DNA of 54,879 nt from positions 1-54,879 of the forward strand of contig CANGOX010000013.1 in NCBI GenBank assembly GCA_947455605.1. The letters run 5' to 3'. Position numbers and translations under genes: made by a program. The stretch's first letter is position 1. Each line of letters begins with the position of its first letter. A model generated the notes under the pieces. The model was not told the origin of the DNA, made no database searches, and worked only from the letters and a program-made list of their open reading frames with translations. Below, piece by piece: positions 16,830 through 23,757 of this stretch. This stretch comes from Chitinophagaceae bacterium. GTDB taxonomy: Bacteria; Bacteroidota; Bacteroidia; Chitinophagales; Chitinophagaceae.

Positions 16830-18338
16830 ATGAAACACCTGGCAAGGTTGATCGTTTTCTCTCTTCTCGTAAGTTCAGTAAACGTATGGGCATCCCCGTT
16901 GCCCAAAACAAAAAAAGTTTCCAAACTCTATGTTTCGCATTTCGAAAACGTATTGGGAACGTCAATGGAGATCAAAGTAAAAGCGGGTTCTGAAAAACAG
17001 GCTGCTGTTGCAGAAACCGCTGCCCTGAAAGAAATTGAACGGCTCTCATCCATTTTAAGCGGATATGATGTAAATAGTGAATTCAGTAAATGGATGAAGA
17101 CCTCAAACGAGGCTAAACATATTTCACCCGAACTCTTCGAAGTATTAAATCTTTTTGATCAGTGGAAGGAGCGCAGTGGTGGAGCACTCGATGCGTCTGC
17201 ACAGGTGATCAATAAACTATGGAAAGAAGCTGCTGCCAAACAAACATTACCTACACAGGAACAAATGAACAACGCGGTGGCACAGGTACAAAGCCAACAC
17301 TGGTTATTGAATGCCCAAACACAAACAGCCACTCATCTGAATAATGCACCTTTGATGTTAAACTCATTTGCCAAAAGTTATATCATCAAGCATGCGGCAG
17401 ATGCAGCAATGGCAACTGAGGAAGTAAACGCAGCGATCGTCAATATCGGAGGCGATATTGTTGTTGCCGGTAACCTCAAAGAAACTGTTGAGATAAGTGA
17501 TCCCAAAGCCGATGCAGAAAATGATGCACCCTTAGATAAATTATTGGTCAGTAATAAAGCGATAGCAACCAGTGGAAACTATCGCCGTGGAGAATTGATC
17601 AATGGCCAGTGGTATTCGCATATCATCGATCCCCGTACTGGCATACCTGCCGGTAATGTGATCAGCGCTACGGTAGTTTCTCCTAACGCAACTGATGCCG
17701 GTGCATTGGCATCAGCATTTAATGTGCTCAGCCCCAAAGAAAGTATGGAACTTGCTTCAACTATTCCTGGTACTGAATACATGATCATTACCAAAGAAGG
17801 CGAACGTATTACCAGCAAAGGATGGGAAGCTTTAGAGATCCCGGCTGAGAAAAAAATAAAGCCTTCTGCAAAACCGGCTGATCAGTGGAACGATTATGAA
17901 TTGATCGTGAATCTTGAACTTGCGCAGTTACCGGGATTTGGACGCAGGCCCTTTGTAGCGGTTTGGGTGGTTGACCAGGATAAGAACCCGGTTCGTACCC
18001 TTTCTGTTTGGTTTAACAAAGATCGCTGGTTACATGAATTAAGGGCATGGTACAGTACCTGCTACTTAAAGGTTTCTGCAGATGCCGGAGGTGTAGGGTC
18101 TGTTTCCAGTGCCACACGTTCTGCGGGTAAATATTCCTTGAAATGGGATGGCAAAGACGATAAAGGCAATTATGTAAAACCAGGCAAATACACCATATTT
18201 ATTGAAGCAGCACGTGAACATGGAACTTACCAGTTACTGAATGAGGAGATGAATTTAGGAACCAAACCACTCACCGCTACACTTACCGGTGGAACCGAAG
18301 TGGCATCTGCATCAATAGACTACAGAAAAAAGCAGTAA
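16830..18338 (+). CDS. apbE: FAD:protein FMN transferase (ApbE) fused to DUF2271
   Basis: The protein has 502 residues with a signal peptide (cleavage near V-W-A-S). Residues about 35-330 form the ApbE fold: G-T-S-M-E-I near the start, the G-G-D-I-V-V-A-G segment, A-T-S-G-N-Y-R-R, H-I-I-D-P-R-T-G and the metal-binding N-A-T-D-A-G-A-L-A-S-A loop. Residues about 350-490 are a DUF2271 domain (W-x-x-Y-E-L, R-P-F-V-A-V-W-V, S-x-W-F, then W-D-G-K-D-D-K-G and K-Y-T-I-F-I-E-A-A-R-E-H-G). ApbE transfers FMN from FAD to Ser/Thr of periplasmic or membrane redox proteins. The next gene, 6 bp later, is a PepSY membrane protein, a typical partner in extracytosolic flavinylation modules. No obvious flavin acceptor domain is encoded nearby. 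Confidence 0.93.
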   Translation: MKHLARLIVFSLLVSSVNVWASPLPKTKKVSKLYVSHFENVLGTSMEIKVKAGSEKQAAVAETAALKEIERLSSILSGYDVNSEFSKWMKTSNEAKHISPELFEVLNLFDQWKERSGGALDASAQVINKLWKEAAAKQTLPTQEQMNNAVAQVQSQHWLLNAQTQTATHLNNAPLMLNSFAKSYIIKHAADAAMATEEVNAAIVNIGGDIVVAGNLKETVEISDPKADAENDAPLDKLLVSNKAIATSGNYRRGELINGQWYSHIIDPRTGIPAGNVISATVVSPNATDAGALASAFNVLSPKESMELASTIPGTEYMIITKEGERITSKGWEALEIPAEKKIKPSAKPADQWNDYELIVNLELAQLPGFGRRPFVAVWVVDQDKNPVRTLSVWFNKDRWLHELRAWYSTCYLKVSADAGGVGSVSSATRSAGKYSLKWDGKDDKGNYVKPGKYTIFIEAAREHGTYQLLNEEMNLGTKPLTATLTGGTEVASASIDYRKKQ

Positions 18339-18344
18339 TAGGAT

Positions 18345-18980
18345 ATGAGCGATAGTAAGCAGGTAAATGACCCTAAGCACTGGAAAAATGTTTTCAGAAG
18401 ACAAACATCACGTATCACACGCTGGTTGCATATTTATTTGTCAATGATCAGCTTTGCAATTGTGCTTTTCTTCTCAGTAACCGGAATTACCCTGAATCAT
18501 GCAGATTATTTTCAGGCGAAAACAACAACTACACAAGAGAAAGGTACGCTGAAGCCGGAATGGGTAAATAACAAAGACACCAATCTGGTTGCAAAACTGA
18601 ACATTGCTGAATATTTCCGCAATACCTTTTCCGTAAAAGGTGCAGTAAGTGATTTCAGGATCGATGATGCACAGGTAAGTATTGCCTATAAAGGGCCGGG
18701 TTATGAAGCCGATGCATTTATAGACAGACAAACCGGTGCATTCGAATTATCACAAACACGTACCGGTTTTGTGGGCTTTATCAACGACCTGCATAAGGGC
18801 CGTGATACCGGAAAGATCTGGTCCTGGGTAATCGATATCGCCGCAGTATTGATGGTGCTGATCTCATTGACCGGGTTGATACTGCTCCTGTTTATCAAAA
18901 AGAAAAAAACAAGTGGATTAATTTTGGCCGTAGTAGGATTACTGATCATGTATGTGGTCTATCGCATGTGGGGGCAATAA
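18345..18980 (+). CDS. PepSY-associated transmembrane protein
   Basis: The protein has 211 residues. It contains an N-terminal cytoplasmic basic stretch and a first membrane helix (about 24-50, ending S-V-T-G-I-T-L-N-H, the PepSY_TM signature). A periplasmic PepSY-like region follows (about 55-155), then two C-terminal helices separated by K-K-K-K. It overlaps no gene but begins 6 bp after the ApbE-DUF2271 stop and shares its transcript. Such proteins occur in iron-uptake and flavin-based transmembrane electron transfer modules; here they probably carry electrons or organise the flavinylated partner. It ends just before a strong terminator. Confidence 0.85.
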   Translation: MSDSKQVNDPKHWKNVFRRQTSRITRWLHIYLSMISFAIVLFFSVTGITLNHADYFQAKTTTTQEKGTLKPEWVNNKDTNLVAKLNIAEYFRNTFSVKGAVSDFRIDDAQVSIAYKGPGYEADAFIDRQTGAFELSQTRTGFVGFINDLHKGRDTGKIWSWVIDIAAVLMVLISLTGLILLLFIKKKKTSGLILAVVGLLIMYVVYRMWGQ

Positions 18981-18993
18981 TAAACCATTTACT

Positions 18994-19028
18994 AAAAAGG
19001 GGGATATTCATAAATATCCCCCTTTTTT
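18994..19028 (+). terminator. Strong Rho-independent terminator after the ApbE-PepSY operon
   Basis: A 15-bp perfect stem (arms 18994-19008 and 19013-19027, core GGGGGATATT) with a 4-nt loop carries an A tract on the left arm and a T tract on the right, so it should work on both strands. Confidence 0.9.
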
Positions 19029-19178
19029 ATGTCCATGCGTTAAGCAGGTCTTAAAATGTGCGAAAGATATAAAGAATAGCCTTCCTTATGTAAGTGTTTC
19101 AATAGGAAAGCAGCCAACTTTAGGTATGCTTTTAAAGGGCATTAGACCATCAACTATTCTCACATTCACAAACCATTT

Positions 19179-19652
19179 ATGAAACCCAATATCGGTATTT
19201 CGGAAAAAAATCTGGCCCACACAGTGGCCATTCTGTCAACAGTATTATCAGATGAAATGATGTTGTATGTTAAGACACGTAAATTTCACTGGAACGTTGC
19301 CGGTGATAGTTTTATGGAATTGCATAAACTCTTTGAAGCGCAATATGGCGGACTGGAGGAGTCAATTGATGCAGTGGCAGAACGCATCAACAAACTCGGC
19401 AGTAAAACAATTGGTACGATGAATGAATTTTGTAAAAATTCATCTATCAAAGAATCACCAGGAAAATATCCTTCATCCAAAGAAATGATCAAGGAGCTAC
19501 TGCGTGATAATGAAACGATCATTCAATTATTAAGAAAGGGAATCGACAATTGCAGTAATTCGTATAAAGATGCCGGCACCGCCGATTTTCTCACGGGACT
19601 TATGGAACAACATGAAACAACTGCGTGGGTTCTGAGAAGGTACTTTTCATGA
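19179..19652 (+). CDS. dps: Dps family DNA-protection ferritin-like protein
   Basis: The protein has 157 residues, the usual Dps length. The inter-subunit ferroxidase ligands are present with family spacing: H37 (K-F-H-W-N-V), H49 (E-L-H-K-L-F), D64 and E68 (S-I-D-A-V-A-E-R). Dps dodecamers store iron and protect DNA from peroxide. The gene is monocistronic, flanked upstream by a terminator and downstream by a convergent terminator. The upstream gap of 150 bp should hold a promoter, but I could not assign one or a peroxide-response operator with confidence. Confidence 0.95.
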   Translation: MKPNIGISEKNLAHTVAILSTVLSDEMMLYVKTRKFHWNVAGDSFMELHKLFEAQYGGLEESIDAVAERINKLGSKTIGTMNEFCKNSSIKESPGKYPSSKEMIKELLRDNETIIQLLRKGIDNCSNSYKDAGTADFLTGLMEQHETTAWVLRRYFS

Positions 19653-19669
19653 TCAAACAGGTTTGTATA

Positions 19670-19700
19670 AATAAAGGCTGAAAATATTTCAGCCTTTATT
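19670..19700. terminator. Bidirectional terminator between dps and the DUF1543 gene
   Basis: A perfect 14-bp stem (arms AATAAAGGCTGAAA at 19670-19683 and its complement at 19687-19700) with a 3-nt loop lies between two convergent genes. Both strands give T-rich 3' arms. Confidence 0.88.
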
Positions 19701-19702
19701 GT

Positions 19703-20275
19703 TTACGATATCAGGGAACTTAGTTTTGTATACCCAAGTACCCATTCATCTTTGGGAATTTGATCGTTGGCGGTAATTCTCAGTGAATAATTAGCTTTAA
19801 TATGTTTTGGAAGTATCTCTTCAATATCATACAGGTCATCAACATCCACACCATATTTATCATCAATATGTGACACAGCACCTGTAAACCCCATGTGTTT
19901 ATAAAAAGCGGTTTCTTTTGCCTTTTGAATGGCATCTCCTTTGTCTTTTCCAACCACCAGCATTTTATAATGGAATTCTTCAAACTCATTTTCTTTATAC
20001 CCACCCAGATTGATGAAGAAAAGTTGTAGGCTGTTTGTATCTACTGCAACAGAACCGTTATTTCTTGGTACAAGACCGATCGCATATCCATCTGTTTCTG
20101 TAACCGTTCGCCAGGCGTCAATATGTATCTTTCCTCCATCCGGCCAGAAAGCCTGTATATCGGCTACCACATCTTTTAGTAACACTCCGGCACTGAAAAA
20201 GATATCATGTTGTTCAGTATGCCTTCCATTCGGTTTACATCCGAGGAGCAGCATGAATAATTTTTTATTTTCCAT
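19703..20275 (-). CDS. DUF1543 domain-containing protein
   Basis: The protein has 190 residues when started at the ATG at 20275 (M-E-N-K-K-L-F-M-L-L-L-G-C). The open frame runs upstream to 20371, but that extension would overlap the divergent hydrolase gene and is atypical. The conserved DUF1543 signature is visible: L-G-C-K-P-N-G-R-H-T-E-Q-H-D, F-W-P-D-G-G-K-I-H-I-D-A-W-R-T-V and D-G-Y. A second half repeats similar features (G-G-Y-K-E-N-E-F-E-E-F-H). No biochemical role is established for the family, so none is assigned. It lacks a signal peptide and is probably cytoplasmic. Confidence 0.85.
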   Translation of the reverse strand: MENKKLFMLLLGCKPNGRHTEQHDIFFSAGVLLKDVVADIQAFWPDGGKIHIDAWRTVTETDGYAIGLVPRNNGSVAVDTNSLQLFFINLGGYKENEFEEFHYKMLVVGKDKGDAIQKAKETAFYKHMGFTGAVSHIDDKYGVDVDDLYDIEEILPKHIKANYSLRITANDQIPKDEWVLGYTKLSSLIS

Positions 20276-20347
20276 GTAGATAGTTTCTGAATTTGCTGTG
20301 ATTATTGCAATGGTTTCTGTAATTTGATCATCTTTCAAATACATAAG

Positions 20348-21454
20348 ATGATGAATCCCAAAAATAAACATTATTCCGCCCTGTTGATTTTTCTCCTCGC
20401 AGAAATACTTTTCGCTGTTTCAGGCTTTAGTCAGTCTAAATATCCTGCCCCGGTTGAAGGTGATTATAATGCCAAGGATTTTTCATTTATCAGTGGCGAA
20501 AAATTACCATCACTTAAACTGCATTACACAATTATTGGTAAACCTCAAATAAATAAAGAGGGTAAGGTTACCAATGCCGTTTTGATCATGCATGGCACCA
20601 CAGGTAGTGGCAGTAATTTTTTAAACGACCGTTTCGCGGGACAATTATTTGGCCCCGGGCAATTATTGGATGCAGAAAAATATTGTATCATTCTGCCCGA
20701 TGGGATCGGTCACGGAAAATCGGCAAAACCCAGTGATGGGTTACATATGCGTTTTCCTAAGTACACCTATGATGATATGGTATTGGCAGATTACCGTTTA
20801 CTTACAGAACACCTGCACATCAATCATCTTCGGCTGGTAATGGGCACTTCAATGGGTGGAATGCATACCTGGGTATGGGGTTATCAGTATCCTGAATTTA
20901 TGGATGCCCTCCTGCCTCTCGCCAGTTTACCGGTAAGTATTGCCGGAAGAAACCGTATACAACGAAAGATGGCGATCGATCTGATCAAAATGGATCCGGA
21001 ATGGAAAGGAGGAGAATATACGCAACAACCCAAACTGGGGTTAAGCGGTGCCATTTCTTCGCTTATCTTCATGACCAGCAGCCCGCTGCAATGGCAGAAA
21101 TCCGCACCCACCAGAGAACAGGCAGAAACCATGTTAGACAATCTTGAAAAAAGATATTTGTCTTCACTCGATGCCAACGACTTTATTTATCAGTTTGATG
21201 CATCCAGAGAGTATAATCCTGAACCATACCTCAAAAAAATCAAAGCCCCCCTGCTGGCGATCAATTCTGCAGATGATCAGGTAAACCCTCCTGAATTAGG
21301 CATCATGGAAAAGGAAATTAAAAATGTTTCAAAGGGTAGATTTGTACTGTTACCCATTACAGATCAAACCAATGGTCACGGAACCCATTCCATTCCTTCC
21401 ATTTGGGGTAATTATCTTGCCCAGTTGTTACAAATATCCGAGCCATTCAAATAG
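20348..21454 (+). CDS. Secreted alpha/beta hydrolase, homoserine O-acetyltransferase (MetX)-like
   Basis: The start is placed at the tandem ATG (20348/20351), which gives a normal signal peptide ending G-F-S-Q; longer reading to 20324 would run into the divergent gene. The protein has 368 residues from 20348. The fold is MetX-like: an oxyanion region I-M-H-G-T-T-G-S-G, the nucleophile elbow G-T-S-M-G-G (S168), the acid in S-A-D-D-Q-V-N-P and the histidine in G-H-G-T-H. MetX itself is cytoplasmic, so export argues against methionine synthesis; a periplasmic esterase or acyltransferase is more likely. The beta-lactamase-like gene follows after 8 bp, so the two are probably co-transcribed. Confidence 0.85.
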   Translation: MMNPKNKHYSALLIFLLAEILFAVSGFSQSKYPAPVEGDYNAKDFSFISGEKLPSLKLHYTIIGKPQINKEGKVTNAVLIMHGTTGSGSNFLNDRFAGQLFGPGQLLDAEKYCIILPDGIGHGKSAKPSDGLHMRFPKYTYDDMVLADYRLLTEHLHINHLRLVMGTSMGGMHTWVWGYQYPEFMDALLPLASLPVSIAGRNRIQRKMAIDLIKMDPEWKGGEYTQQPKLGLSGAISSLIFMTSSPLQWQKSAPTREQAETMLDNLEKRYLSSLDANDFIYQFDASREYNPEPYLKKIKAPLLAINSADDQVNPPELGIMEKEIKNVSKGRFVLLPITDQTNGHGTHSIPSIWGNYLAQLLQISEPFK

Positions 21455-21462
21455 ATTGCTTT

Positions 21463-22347
21463 ATGAAACGTTTGCTCTTAAGCCTGTTATTCTTATTGAT
21501 CATCTCTTATTCTTTTGCACAAAACAATATGTTGTTATTACAGAAAATACAAACAGAACTGGCTACACAGAAAGGATTCTATGCAGTGGCTTTTAAAGAC
21601 CTGCAAACCGGTAAGACACTCTTATTGAATGAACATGAAAATTTTCATGCAGCAAGTACCATGAAAACACCGGTAATGATTGAGGTATTCAAACAATCAG
21701 CTGCCGGAAAATTTTCTATGAATGACCCCATCCTGATTAAGAACGAATTTAAAAGTATTGTAGATAGCAGCATCTATCAGTTAAGCGCTGCAGATGATAG
21801 CCAGCAGGAACTCTATACCCTAACAGGAAAAAAAATACCATTATCAGAATTGGTCTATCAAATGATCATCATGAGCAGCAATCTCGCTACGAATATTATT
21901 ATGGAGACTGTAGACGGAAAAAATGTAACACAGACCATGCGAAGCCTGGGAGCAAACGATATACAGGTGTTGAGAGGAGTGGAGGATAATAAAGCATTTG
22001 CCAAAGGTTTGAATAACAGTACTACCGCCTACGACCTGATGCTGATATTTGAAAAGATCGCAAAGCATGAAGTGGTAAATGCAAACGCCTGCGATGAAAT
22101 GATCCGGATCTTACTCGATCAGACACACAACACACTTATCCCGGCCTTATTACCCAAAGAAGTTAAGGTTGCCCATAAAACCGGAACCATTACCGGCGTC
22201 CATCACGACTCTGGTATTGTTTTCCTGCCCGATGGAAGAAAATATGTGCTGGTCATTCTTTCCAAAAACCTGGAAGATGATGATGCCGCCACAAAAGCCA
22301 TGGCCCGTGTATCGCAACTGATCTATGAATCGGTGGTGGGGAGATGA
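21463..22347 (+). CDS. Secreted class A beta-lactamase-like serine hydrolase
   Basis: The protein has 294 residues with a signal peptide (cleavage near Y-S-F-A-Q). All class A motifs are visible: S65-T-M-K68, an S-S-N triad (138-140) in place of S-D-N, an omega-loop glutamate candidate E174 in L-R-G-V-E-D-N, and K239-T-G. It is therefore a plausible active serine enzyme in the periplasm. Substitution of the SDN Asp and the lack of other hallmarks make true antibiotic hydrolysis uncertain; a peptidoglycan- or peptide-acting role is possible. It is co-directional with, and 8 bp from, the MetX-like hydrolase gene, and is followed by an octamer-repeat hairpin instead of a canonical terminator. 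Confidence 0.88.
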   Translation: MKRLLLSLLFLLIISYSFAQNNMLLLQKIQTELATQKGFYAVAFKDLQTGKTLLLNEHENFHAASTMKTPVMIEVFKQSAAGKFSMNDPILIKNEFKSIVDSSIYQLSAADDSQQELYTLTGKKIPLSELVYQMIIMSSNLATNIIMETVDGKNVTQTMRSLGANDIQVLRGVEDNKAFAKGLNNSTTAYDLMLIFEKIAKHEVVNANACDEMIRILLDQTHNTLIPALLPKEVKVAHKTGTITGVHHDSGIVFLPDGRKYVLVILSKNLEDDDAATKAMARVSQLIYESVVGR

Positions 22348-22353
22348 TGATGA

Positions 22354-22438
22354 GTGAATGTGTGAATGAGTGAATGAGTGAATGATTGAATGGATGGTTT
22401 TCTAATTCACTCATTCAATCATTCACTCATTCTCTCAT
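22354..22438. repeat. Octamer-word inverted array (GTGAATGA family), convergent intergenic
   Basis: The left array 22354-22393 is five in-register octamers of GTGAATGA type; the right array 22403-22438 is the same word on the other strand. The arms pair over 21 bp without mismatch (22372-22392 with 22412-22432). The right array runs into the stop codon of the minus-strand LacI gene (22438-22440). It may act as a bidirectional terminator. Confidence 0.85.
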
Positions 22439-23430
22439 TAAATAGACCCTCCCTCCACCAATACTGCTTCAACACTTAATTCTTTTTTACTTTCATCACC
22501 CGCTATCCTTGCCATCATTTCGGTAAATGCCAACTTACCTAATTTATCACCGCTGGTTTCTACATATGTGATCTCAGGAAAAAAAAGTTTGGGAATAAAT
22601 CCATTGCTGATTGCAATGAGTGAGATCCTATCGGGGTAGCTAATATTCTTTTCCTGTAAGGCCTTGGTGGTGCCGGTCAGTATTTCGTCACTCATACAGA
22701 ATATCGTATCCGGAATAGTGTTTCCTGATACATGTTCCAATGTTACCGATCTGGCTTCTGCACTGCTTAAAGTATGCGCAATGGTAAGTTGTATCGCAGG
22801 TGCATGCGCGGCAAAATAACTGGAAAATGCCGTTAACCTTTTTTGTGTGATCGACATATGCGTATCACCAAACAGGGCCAGTACCTTCGATTTCTTTTTC
22901 TTAATGATGGTTTCTGCTGCAATGGTGGCCGCCTGTTCATCAGCCAGGCAGATTTTGTGAATACCTTCTTTATCGGGCACTTTATCAAAAAAGATAACGG
23001 GAATATCTATCTCCTTCATTTTGTCAAAACCCGAAAGATCCTCTGTTAAGGGGCTGATACACGCAAAAAGCCCGGTTATCCGGTTTTGCCGGAACAACTT
23101 CAGGTTCTCCAGTTCCATGGCCGGATCATTGCCGCTTTGCAGTATCATAATAGAGTAACCCTTTTTTCGTGCCTCTTCTTCAATAGCCGAAATGAACGAC
23201 TCATAAAAGAAATTAAAGATGCTGGGTACCAGCAGGCCAAATAACCTGCTATTCTTGGTTCTGAGGTGAACAGCATTTGCATTTGGCTCATAATCAAGCA
23301 TTTGTGCCAGTTCTGCCACTTTTAAACGGGTAGTTTCAGAAATATCTGGATGATTCTTTAAGGCACGGGAAACAGTAGAAACGCTAACCCCCAGCATTTC
23401 AGCGATCTTTTTAAGGGTTGGGTTGTTCAT
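22438..23430 (-). CDS. LacI family transcriptional regulator
   Basis: The protein has 330 residues. The N-terminal helix-turn-helix is typical (T-L-K-K-I-A-E-M-L-G-V-S-V-S-T-V-S-R-A-L), followed by a hinge region and a periplasmic-binding-protein-like sensor domain (G-L-L-V-P-S-I to the end). It diverges from the SusC gene at 23758 and should control it. A perfect palindrome GCAAACGTTTGC lies 55 bp upstream of its own start, between the two genes, and fits a LacI-type operator. The ligand is unknown. It is clearly paralogous to the regulator at 45335: both share H-P-D-I-S-E, the D-x-V-P motif and the V-E-T-S-G-x-K-L-G-K end. Confidence 0.95.
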   Translation of the reverse strand: MNNPTLKKIAEMLGVSVSTVSRALKNHPDISETTRLKVAELAQMLDYEPNANAVHLRTKNSRLFGLLVPSIFNFFYESFISAIEEEARKKGYSIMILQSGNDPAMELENLKLFRQNRITGLFACISPLTEDLSGFDKMKEIDIPVIFFDKVPDKEGIHKICLADEQAATIAAETIIKKKKSKVLALFGDTHMSITQKRLTAFSSYFAAHAPAIQLTIAHTLSSAEARSVTLEHVSGNTIPDTIFCMSDEILTGTTKALQEKNISYPDRISLIAISNGFIPKLFFPEITYVETSGDKLGKLAFTEMMARIAGDESKKELSVEAVLVEGGSI

Positions 23431-23484
23431 GGACTATCTTATAAGGATTGGGAAGTTAATAAATTTTCCACAGCAAAGGGTTCC

Positions 23485-23496
23485 GCAAACGTTTGC
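23485..23496. promoter_or_regulatory. Putative LacI-family operator
   Basis: GCAAACGTTTGC is a perfect 12-bp palindrome with a central CG, the usual form of LacI/GalR operators. It sits between the divergent regulator (starts 23430) and SusC (23758), so it could control both. Confidence 0.7.
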
Positions 23497-23716
23497 AGGT
23501 TTGGACAAATTAATCGGATAAGGCTTTGATACCTATATATATATACATTTAGTCTGTAAATACTACATCCGGACAGCACAATTCAAAACCCGGATGCATC
23601 GTTTATACGGAATCGGTGGTCATTAGGTTCGATTGCTGACAATTAGGTTTTGTTGTAACGGTTAGAGAAAAAAAATCTAAAAAATTTTAACAAAAAATTT
23701 TTTTTGTAATAAAAAT

Positions 23717-23731
23717 GTGTACTTTGTACAC
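23717..23731 (+). promoter_or_regulatory. Palindrome overlapping a -7-like promoter element of susC
   Basis: GTGTAC-TTT-GTACAC is a perfect 6-bp inverted repeat with a 3-nt centre. It contains TACTTTG (23720-23726), similar to the Bacteroidota -7 box, 27 bp before the SusC ATG. An upstream TTTG exists (23703-23706), but the 13-nt spacing is shorter than the usual 17-20. Confidence 0.45.
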
Positions 23732-23757
23732 GCTTAATAACCAATAAACTGCCATTT

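Larger units (their letters stand above)
23431..23757. other. Divergent regulatory gap between lacI-type gene and susC
   Basis: This 327-bp gene-free gap holds the 12-bp LacI-type palindrome (23485-23496), a run of TA dinucleotides near 23537, a very AT-rich stretch (23665-23715) with A and T runs of up to eight, and a palindrome overlapping a -7-like element (23717-23731). No conserved small ORF or RNA structure was recognised. Confidence 0.7.

Noticed and set aside
18952..19182. Plus-strand ORF of 76 codons between PepSY gene and dps
   Set aside because: It begins in the PepSY gene, reads through the strong terminator stem and has no family features.
22354..22438. Possible CRISPR array
   Set aside because: Units are 8 bp without unique spacers, and no cas genes are present; it is a word-repeat hairpin.
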